NCBI GenBank assembly: GCA_023431725.1
Contig: JAEYVN010000537.1
Span: 1-5,139 of the forward strand
DNA: 5,139 nt
Direction of reading: 5' to 3'
DNA from: Pseudomonadota bacterium
GTDB taxonomy: Bacteria; Pseudomonadota; Alphaproteobacteria; Rhizobiales; Xanthobacteraceae
A model generated the notes under the pieces. It was not told the DNA's origin. It saw only the letters and a list, made by a program, of their open reading frames with translations, and ran no database searches. The translations under genes were made by a program, and so were the position numbers. Shown piece by piece: positions 1 through 5,139 of this stretch. Within the stretch, counting starts at the first letter, position 1. Every line of letters starts with the position of its first letter.

Positions 1-1160
<1,160 letters not shown>

Positions 1161-1175
1161 CTAATTCGGTTGTTC

Positions 1176-1205
1176 CGGGGCGATCTCTGACGCCTGATCG
1201 CCCCG
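1176..1205 (-). repeat. Intercistronic stem-loop between ctaC and ctaD
   Basis: The arms CGGGGCGATC (1176-1185) and GATCGCCCCG (1196-1205) are perfectly complementary over 10 bp and enclose a 10-nt loop. The structure begins 11 nt after the ctaC stop and ends about 20 nt before the ctaD ribosome binding site. No T-run follows on the minus strand (the next bases are GAACAACC), so it does not look like a classical intrinsic terminator. More likely it is an RNA-stability or processing element, or a partial attenuator, that sets the subunit II to subunit I ratio. The pairing is seen directly; the function is inferred. Confidence 0.65.
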
Positions 1206-1216
1206 AGGCCTTGTCG

Positions 1217-2062
1217 TTATTGCGCGTTCGGTGCTTCGGTCGCAGCGACCGTAACGCCATTCTCGTTCGGATTGGCCGCGAACTTCTTCTTGGCCTGATC
1301 GAGCCACGCCGCATAATCGCGGTCGTTCACGACCCGCACCGTGATCGGCATGAACGCGTGATCCTTGCCGCACAATTCCGAGCATTGTCCGTGGAACACA
1401 CCCTCACGGGTGGACTTGAACCATGTCTCGTTCAGCCGGCCCGGAATGGCGTCGATCTTGATGCCGAAGGATGGCACCGCAAAGGCGTGGATGACGTCGC
1501 CGCCGATCACCTGCACGCGGATCACCTTGTTCACCGGAACAACGACTTCATTGTCCACGGTCAGGAGGCGCGGCTGGCCGGGCTTGAGGTCCTTGTCGGG
1601 CACCATCAGCGAATCGAAGGCGAAGCCATTGTCCGGATAGTCATAGGACCAGAACCACTGCTTGCCGGTCGCCTTGATGGTGACGTCGGCCGGCGGGATG
1701 GTGAGCTGCGCGAACAGCAGCCGGAACGACGGCACCGCAATCACCACCAGGATAATCACCGGGATCACCGTCCAGGCGACCTCGATCATGGTGTTGTGGG
1801 TGGTCTTCGACGGCACCGGATTGGCGCGCGAATTGAACTTGAAAATGACGATCAGCAGCAGTGCGAGAACGAACAGCGTGATCGCAGTGATAATGTAGAG
1901 CAGGAAATCATGGAACCAGGTGACGGTTTCCATAATCGGCGTAGCTGACTGCTGGAAGCCGATCTGCCATGGCGAAGGCTGTCCCATGCCTGCCATTGCC
2001 GCCATCGGAAACAGCGTGGCGGCGGCCAGGGCCGCTGCGATCAAGAATCTCTGGACCCGCAT
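1217..2062 (-). CDS. ctaC: Cytochrome c oxidase subunit II (CuA subunit)
   Basis: This 281-residue subunit of the aa3 oxidase takes electrons from cytochrome c at a binuclear copper (CuA) site on the periplasmic face. Residues 1-24 form a signal peptide ending AMA before G25. Two membrane segments follow, at about 53-74 and 96-117. The periplasmic cupredoxin domain has the electron-entry aromatic patch QWFWSYDYPD (W136) and the full CuA ligand set H192, C227, E229 (backbone), C231, H235 and M238. The frame is open upstream to 2389, but the ATG at 2062 is preferred: the signal peptide starts directly there and AAGGAG lies 11 nt upstream (2074-2079). The in-frame ATG at 2095 (MAEGVEGANTT extension) has no good ribosome binding site. 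The gene precedes ctaD on the same strand. Regulation probably acts through the hairpin-rich leader between 2100 and 2220. Confidence 0.97.
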   Translation of the reverse strand: MRVQRFLIAAALAAATLFPMAAMAGMGQPSPWQIGFQQSATPIMETVTWFHDFLLYIITAITLFVLALLLIVIFKFNSRANPVPSKTTHNTMIEVAWTVIPVIILVVIAVPSFRLLFAQLTIPPADVTIKATGKQWFWSYDYPDNGFAFDSLMVPDKDLKPGQPRLLTVDNEVVVPVNKVIRVQVIGGDVIHAFAVPSFGIKIDAIPGRLNETWFKSTREGVFHGQCSELCGKDHAFMPITVRVVNDRDYAAWLDQAKKKFAANPNENGVTVAATEAPNAQ

Positions 2063-2073
2063 TGTCGTATTCG

Positions 2074-2079
2074 CTCCTT
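2074..2079 (-). promoter_or_regulatory. Ribosome binding site of ctaC
   Basis: AAGGAG on the minus strand is 11 nt before the ATG at 2062. The spacing is slightly long, but it is the best Shine-Dalgarno match near any in-frame start and it supports the short form of ctaC, with the signal peptide at the extreme N-terminus. Confidence 0.6.
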
Positions 2080-2129
2080 CGACACCTTCAGCCATCGGCG
2101 GACCGGTCAAGTCTCGCGTGGCTCCTCCC

Positions 2130-2150
2130 GACCGGGTTGGAACTCCGGTC
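2130..2150. repeat. Inverted repeat 1 in the ctaC leader (GACCGG/CCGGTC)
   Basis: GACCGG (2130-2135) pairs with CCGGTC (2145-2150) around a 9-nt loop. The same half-site occurs as the palindrome GACCGGTC at 2101-2108, nearer the ctaC start, and as CCGGTC at 2400-2405. It could be a stem in the ctaC 5' UTR or a binding site for a dimeric regulator. The arms are only 6 bp, so chance remains possible. Confidence 0.4.
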
Positions 2151-2164
2151 CCCCATAAGCAAAC

Positions 2165-2186
2165 CCACTCCACGCATGCGGAGTGG
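2165..2186. repeat. Inverted repeat 2 in the ctaC leader (CCACTCC/GGAGTGG)
   Basis: Perfect 7-bp arms, CCACTCC (2165-2171) and GGAGTGG (2180-2186), enclose an 8-nt loop that itself contains GCATGC. It lies about 100 nt upstream of the ctaC start. No T-run long enough for an intrinsic terminator follows on either strand. The structure is seen; whether it acts as RNA or as a protein-binding site is unknown. Confidence 0.5.
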
Positions 2187-2201
2187 CAAAAGCACATGGC
2201 A

Positions 2202-2219
2202 GGATTTTGGGGAAAATCC
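2202..2219. repeat. Inverted repeat 3 upstream of ctaC (GGATTTT/AAAATCC)
   Basis: Perfect 7-bp arms, GGATTTT (2202-2208) and AAAATCC (2213-2219), enclose a GGGG spacer. The AT-rich arms stand out in this GC-rich DNA. At about 140 nt from the ctaC start it fits an operator for a dimeric regulator at least as well as an RNA hairpin. I do not recognise the motif as a known operator. Confidence 0.5.
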
Positions 2220-2473
2220 CGGCTTCTCAAACCATAATTCCGCCTCGGTCGCAACGTGCCTGCACATTGATCTAATGAGACTGTGCGTATGAGACCCAAG
2301 CTTTGCGTGACTGCGGGTTTTAGGCCAGAAAAGGGCGTTTTTTGTCCGTCCTGTGTGTGCTTGACAGCGCGCGGCGCGCGTGGTGCCACGCATCACTGGC
2401 CGGTCCCGGACGCGATTCGGTTTTCCGGCGGTGCTCTCGATCAACCAGGGCAACCGTCAGACTGGATGGAGAT

Positions 2474-2995
2474 ATGGTGATTTCACGTTATGCGGGACGC
2501 AGTGGGTTGCTGTTTCTCGCAGGAATCATGGCGATCTGCATTTTGCAGACCGGGTATGCGCGCGCCCAGGGGGCGGTCAAATCCGTTCATGCCGACTGGC
2601 AGATCCGCTGCGACACCCCGCCCGGGGCCCAGAGCGAGCAATGCGCCCTGATCCAGAGCGTCACGGCGGAAGACCGGGCCAATATCGGCCTGACCGTCAT
2701 TGTATTGAAGACGGCGGACAACAAGAGCCGGCTGATGCGGGTGATCGCCCCGCTCGGCGTGCTTCTGCCGTCAGGCCTCGGCCTCAAGATCGACGACGCC
2801 GATATCGGTCGGGCCGGCTTTGTCCGCTGCCTGCCGAATGGTTGCGTGGCCGAGGTTGTGATGGACGACAACCTCATCAAGCAGATGCGGTCCGGGACAA
2901 CCGCAACGTTTATTATCTTCCAGACCCCGGAAGAGGGGATCGGCTTTCCGATGGCTCTGAAGGGCTTCGGTGAGGGCTTCGACAAGCTGCCCTGA
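2474..2995 (+). CDS. Invasion-associated locus B (IalB) family secreted protein
   Basis: This 173-residue protein is probably periplasmic. Residues 1-31 form a signal peptide (hydrophobic core about 12-24, ARA before Q32). The mature part matches the IalB family: the DWQIRC motif near the start, C46 and C57 as a first cysteine pair, C119 and C124 (VRCLPNGC) as a second, and a conserved end with FPMALKGFGEGFDKL. The family is named after a Bartonella protein linked to erythrocyte invasion but is widespread in free-living alphaproteobacteria, so the name does not imply pathogenicity; the molecular function is unknown. The ATG at 2474 is chosen because the signal peptide begins there. GGAG at 2468-2471 is only 2 nt away, so the next codon, GTG at 2477, is also possible. 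The gene is divergent from ctaC and convergent with the thioredoxin gene. Disulfide formation in the periplasm is likely. Confidence 0.85.
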   Translation: MVISRYAGRSGLLFLAGIMAICILQTGYARAQGAVKSVHADWQIRCDTPPGAQSEQCALIQSVTAEDRANIGLTVIVLKTADNKSRLMRVIAPLGVLLPSGLGLKIDDADIGRAGFVRCLPNGCVAEVVMDDNLIKQMRSGTTATFIIFQTPEEGIGFPMALKGFGEGFDKLP

Positions 2996-3005
2996 CCGGG
3001 TCCAG

Positions 3006-3632
3006 TCAGCCGGGTTGCTGCAGGTAATAGGCGAGAAGATTTTTGGCGGCGTCCGAGGACCAGTCCGCCTCGCCCATCATGTAACCCTCGACACGACCCG
3101 AGCGGTTGATGATGTAGGAAATCGGCATGCCGTAGAGCGCGAATGGCGCCTGGCGGTCGGTGCTGCCCTGCGAATGGGCGATTTTCGCTTCGGGATCGAG
3201 GAAAATGGAAAGATTTCGCGCGCGGCGATCCCGCACGAAACGCTCCACTTTCCGGGCGTCGTCGCGATCGACGGATACGGCCACCACCTGAAAGTCGGAA
3301 CCACCCATCGCCTGCTGAAGGCGATCGAGGATCGGCAGTTCGACCAGACACGCCGGGCACCAGGTCGCCCAGAAGTTCAGCAGGACCACCTTTCCCCGGA
3401 ATTGGGAAAAGCGCGTCTTCGATCCGTCCAGCCGGACCATGGGAAAATCACCAACCTGTCTCGCCGGCCGGACGATCCGGAATTGCTGACGTTCGGTTTC
3501 GAAGCGGGGCGGCCCGCCTGACGCAAAGGCTGATACCGGCAACACGCCGGCGAAGGCTGTCAGGCTGGCGAGATGCTGCAGGAACGTGCGGCGGCGAAGT
3601 TGGGCTTCGGTGAGCGGCGATGTCGGTTGCAT
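3006..3632 (-). CDS. TlpA-like periplasmic thiol-disulfide oxidoreductase with Tat-like signal
   Basis: This is a 208-residue thioredoxin-fold protein of the TlpA/ResA type. The N-terminus carries RRRTFLQ (residues 13-19) and a hydrophobic stretch ending SAFA (34-37), which resembles a twin-arginine signal; many family members instead have a plain membrane anchor. The domain follows: VGDFPMVRLDG (60-70), FRGKVVLLNFWATWC with the active site W91-C92-P-A-C95, LPILDRL, VVAVSVDRD (116-124), and the cis-proline loop YGMPISYIINRSGRV (P170). Family members reduce or exchange disulfides in the periplasm, for example in cytochrome c maturation or CuA assembly. Next to ctaC/ctaD, a role in CuA cysteine reduction is plausible but inferred. 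The ATG at 3632 has only a weak ribosome binding site; it is kept because it retains the whole signal. Its stop is 10 nt from that of the facing IalB-family gene. Confidence 0.9.
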   Translation of the reverse strand: MQPTSPLTEAQLRRRTFLQHLASLTAFAGVLPVSAFASGGPPRFETERQQFRIVRPARQVGDFPMVRLDGSKTRFSQFRGKVVLLNFWATWCPACLVELPILDRLQQAMGGSDFQVVAVSVDRDDARKVERFVRDRRARNLSIFLDPEAKIAHSQGSTDRQAPFALYGMPISYIINRSGRVEGYMMGEADWSSDAAKNLLAYYLQQPG

Positions 3633-3973
3633 GCTGTCTCGTGGCGGTATTTACGAGCGGATGTAGGATCAGCCGGTTTCCTGCAATTCGATAATCCGGG
3701 CAGGTCCGTTTGGTGTGGCCAATGCCTTGCGGTAAGGCCGTCACTTGCCATGTCACTCGGTCCCCCCTGACTCCAACCAGTCACCGCAGATGTGAGAGCC
3801 ACGTCAAAATACAAGTAGGATCAGGGCTGTGCTCTGGTATCGGAACCATGCCCAAGTCCGGTGCTGGTCTACCGAGGGATCAAACTCTTCGGCGAGACGG
3901 CCATCATTTTCGGAGGCATGGCCGGCCCTTTCGGTACTCGCAGTATGAAGGGATCGGCACTATCTTTGCCCGC
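3633..3973. other. Intergenic region between divergent tlpA-like gene and tldD
   Basis: These 341 nt hold no confident gene. They must carry the promoters of the leftward thioredoxin gene and of tldD, but I find no convincing -35/-10 pair on either strand. Seen directly: an exact 10-bp direct repeat GTAGGATCAG at 3663-3672 and 3815-3824; a small inverted repeat GCCTT/AAGGC with a 5-nt loop at 3724-3738; GTCACT twice, at 3740-3745 and 3752-3757; and a short open frame (3861-3977) touching the tldD start. No tRNA or terminator is visible. Confidence 0.5.
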
Positions 3974-3977
3974 ATGA
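3861..3977 (+). CDS. Possible short ORF overlapping the tldD start by ATGA (tentative)
   Basis: A 38-codon frame from GTG at 3861 ends with TGA at 3975-3977, sharing ATGA with the tldD start at 3974. The peptide begins VLVYRGIKLFGETAII (initiator read as Met) and has internal Met codons at 3918 and 3945. Most of its first two dozen codons end in G or C, as in real genes here, but the bias fades in the last third. No good ribosome binding site precedes the GTG; GGAGG lies 1 nt before the ATG at 3918, too close for standard initiation. I do not recognise the peptide. It could be a coupled leader peptide for tldD, a gene remnant or chance. Confidence 0.15.
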   Translation: MLVYRGIKLFGETAIIFGGMAGPFGTRSMKGSALSLPA

Positions 3978-5139
3978 CCGACAAATCCCTCTCCACATCC
4001 TCCCTCATCGACCGCGCCGGGCTCGACCGCGGGCGCGTCCGTTCCATCATCTCCAAGGGGCTGGAGGGCGCCGATGACGGCGAACTCTTCCTCGAATACC
4101 GGCAGTCCGAGGCCCTCGGCTTCGACAACGGGCGTTTAAAACAGGCGACCTACGATACCGCGCAGGGGTTTGGCCTGCGCGCCGTCAAAGATGAGGCGGT
4201 CGGCTATGCGCATGCTTCCGACCTTTCCGAGGCCGCGCTGATTCGCGCCGCTGATGCGGTTCGCGCCGTGAAGGGCGGCTATACCGGCCGCTATTCGGAG
4301 GCGCCGGGCCGCAGCAATGTCCGCCTCTATGGTGATGAAAACCCGCTCGACGGTCCCGATTTCGAGACGAAGGTAAAGCTGCTGCAGGAAATCGATGCCT
4401 ACGCCCGCGCCAAGGATCCGCGGGTGCGGCAGGTCAGCGCCAGCCTCGGCGCAACCTGGCAGGTGGTCGAGATCGTCCGGGCCGATGGCGAGGTCTATCG
4501 CGATATCCGGCCGATGGTCCGTATCAACGTCTCCATTGTCGCCGGCGACGGCGACCGTCAGGAAACCGGCAGCCATGGCTATGGCGGCCGCGAAGGCTAT
4601 GCCCGCTTCATCGAGACGCAGGCCTGGCGCGGCGCGGTGGACGATGCGATCCGGCAGGCGATGGTCAATCTGGAATCGGTGCCGGCTCCGGCCGGGGAGA
4701 TGGATGTCGTGCTCGGCGCCGGCTGGCCCGGCGTGATGCTGCATGAAGCGGTCGGTCACGGCCTCGAGGGCGATTTCAACCGCAAGGGGACATCGGCTTT
4801 TGCTGGCCTGATGGGTCTGCAGGTCGCGGCCAAGGGTGTCACCGTGCTCGACGACGGCACGATCCAGTCGCGCCGTGGCTCCCTGTCGATTGATGACGAA
4901 GGCACGCCGACCAACAAGACCGTGCTGATCGAGGACGGCATTCTCGTCGGTTACATGCAGGATCGCCAGAATGCGCGGCTGATGAACATGAAGCCGACCG
5001 GCAACGGCCGGCGTGAGTCGTACGGCCATGTGCCGATGCCGCGCATGACCAACACCTACATGCTGGCGGGAGACAAGGAGCCGGGCGAGATCATCGCATC
5101 GGTGAAGAACGGCATTTACGCGGTCAGCTTCGGCGGCGG
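3974..5139 (+). CDS. tldD: Metalloprotease TldD (3' end outside window)
   Basis: TldD is a cytoplasmic zinc protease that, with TldE/PmbA, degrades unfolded peptides; in E. coli it matures microcin B17 and degrades the CcdA antitoxin. The window gives 388 residues of a usual length near 475. Landmarks are GELFLEYRQSE near residue 37, DNGRLKQATYDTAQGFGLRAV (about 51-71), the core VLGAGWPGVMLHEAVGHGLEG with H257-E258-xxx-H262 as the metal-binding HExxxH, SIDDEGTP, and the near-invariant GNGRRESYGHVPMPRMTNTYML. The third metal ligand, a C-terminal cysteine, lies beyond the cut. The ATG at 3974 matches the alphaproteobacterial N-terminus (Ser-rich, then LIDRAGLD). The frame stays open upstream, with another ATG at 3848, but that extension (GAGLPRDQTLRRDG) does not look like the family. 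No Shine-Dalgarno precedes the start. No tldE partner is in the window. Confidence 0.96.
   Translation, partial: MTDKSLSTSSLIDRAGLDRGRVRSIISKGLEGADDGELFLEYRQSEALGFDNGRLKQATYDTAQGFGLRAVKDEAVGYAHASDLSEAALIRAADAVRAVKGGYTGRYSEAPGRSNVRLYGDENPLDGPDFETKVKLLQEIDAYARAKDPRVRQVSASLGATWQVVEIVRADGEVYRDIRPMVRINVSIVAGDGDRQETGSHGYGGREGYARFIETQAWRGAVDDAIRQAMVNLESVPAPAGEMDVVLGAGWPGVMLHEAVGHGLEGDFNRKGTSAFAGLMGLQVAAKGVTVLDDGTIQSRRGSLSIDDEGTPTNKTVLIEDGILVGYMQDRQNARLMNMKPTGNGRRESYGHVPMPRMTNTYMLAGDKEPGEIIASVKNGIYAVSFGG

Larger units (their letters stand above)
2063..2473. promoter_or_regulatory. Divergent control region between ctaC and the IalB-family gene
   Basis: This 411-nt stretch without a convincing gene must hold the promoters of ctaC (leftward) and the IalB-family gene (rightward). 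The ctaC-proximal half contains three perfect inverted repeats, listed separately. Towards the rightward gene there is an exact TTGACA at 2361-2366, but the hexamer 17 nt further on (TGCCAC) is a poor -10, so I do not call a promoter. A six-T run sits at about 2337-2344. ATGAGAC occurs twice, at 2275-2281 and 2289-2295, 14 bp apart. The palindrome GACCGGTC is at 2101-2108. No -10/-35 pair for ctaC stands out. The open frames crossing the region give protein that I cannot assign to any family. Confidence 0.6.

Noticed and set aside
1211..1948. 245-codon open frame on the plus strand
   Set aside because: It is antisense to ctaC, with low-complexity His/Arg/Asp-rich composition and no family resemblance; CtaC with all CuA ligands is on the other strand.
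2264..2280. FNR/FixK-type box (TTGAT-N4-ATCAA) near an oxidase operon
   Set aside because: TTGAT is present at 2267-2271, but the right half (TGAGA) does not match ATCAA.
2063..2389. N-terminal extension of CtaC starting at 2389
   Set aside because: The frame is open but would bury the signal peptide about 109 residues in and would run through the inverted-repeat region. The ATG at 2062 has a ribosome binding site and gives a normal family length.
2361..2389. Sigma-70 promoter with exact TTGACA for the IalB-family gene
   Set aside because: The -35 hexamer is perfect, but no acceptable -10 lies at 16-19 nt spacing (TGCCAC at 17), so it is noted only within the control region.
2342..2473. Upstream extension of the IalB-family protein
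   Set aside because: The added 44 residues are Arg- and Cys-rich and precede a clean signal peptide that begins at 2474.
2992..3009. Bidirectional terminator between the convergent genes
   Set aside because: Only a 5-bp dyad with an 8-nt loop and no T-run on either strand; too weak to call.
3848..3973. Longer TldD starting at ATG 3848
   Set aside because: The frame is open, but the extra 42 residues do not resemble TldD N-termini, while the start at 3974 gives the expected alphaproteobacterial N-terminus.
4136..5029. 297-codon open frame on the minus strand
   Set aside because: It is antisense to tldD, which has the complete HExxxH core in the plus frame. The minus protein looks like a composition shadow.

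Overview
The window looks like chromosomal DNA of a high-GC alphaproteobacterium, most likely Hyphomicrobiales (Rhizobiales) in or near the Bradyrhizobium/Rhodopseudomonas group. This rests on the type of CtaC/CtaD sequences, an IalB-family periplasmic protein (a family typical of alphaproteobacteria) and a TldD with an alphaproteobacterial-style N-terminus. The genus cannot be fixed from the window. I see no insertion sequence, phage gene, tRNA, rRNA or CRISPR array.

Layout, left to right. Positions 1-1142 (minus) hold the first 380 codons of ctaD, cytochrome c oxidase subunit I; its 3' end lies outside the window. Positions 1217-2062 (minus) hold the complete ctaC/coxB, subunit II with the CuA site. 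It is transcribed ahead of ctaD, and a 74-nt gap containing a perfect 10-bp stem-loop separates the two. Positions 2063-2473 are a 411-nt divergent control region; the part next to ctaC carries three separate perfect inverted repeats. Positions 2474-2995 (plus) encode a secreted IalB-family protein with four cysteines. Positions 3006-3632 (minus) encode a TlpA-like periplasmic thioredoxin with a WCPAC active site and a twin-arginine-like signal; it converges on the IalB gene with only 10 nt between the stop codons. Positions 3633-3973 are a second intergenic region, ending in a possible short ORF that overlaps the next start as ATGA. Positions 3974-5139 (plus) hold the first 388 codons of tldD, a metalloprotease with its HExxxH motif intact; its 3' end is cut by the window.

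The clear functional theme is aerobic respiration. CtaC receives electrons from cytochrome c at CuA, and CtaD passes them to heme a and the heme a3-CuB centre. The TlpA-like protein is a plausible helper, because TlpA proteins in related bacteria keep the CuA cysteines of subunit II, and its copper chaperone, reduced. The IalB-family protein shares the ctaC control region and the periplasmic compartment, but its role is unknown. TldD is a cytoplasmic protease with no evident link to the oxidase. The window looks mostly like a conserved housekeeping locus. The points most worth a second look are regulatory: the hairpin-rich ctaC leader, the ctaC-ctaD intercistronic stem-loop and the poorly defined translation start of tldD.
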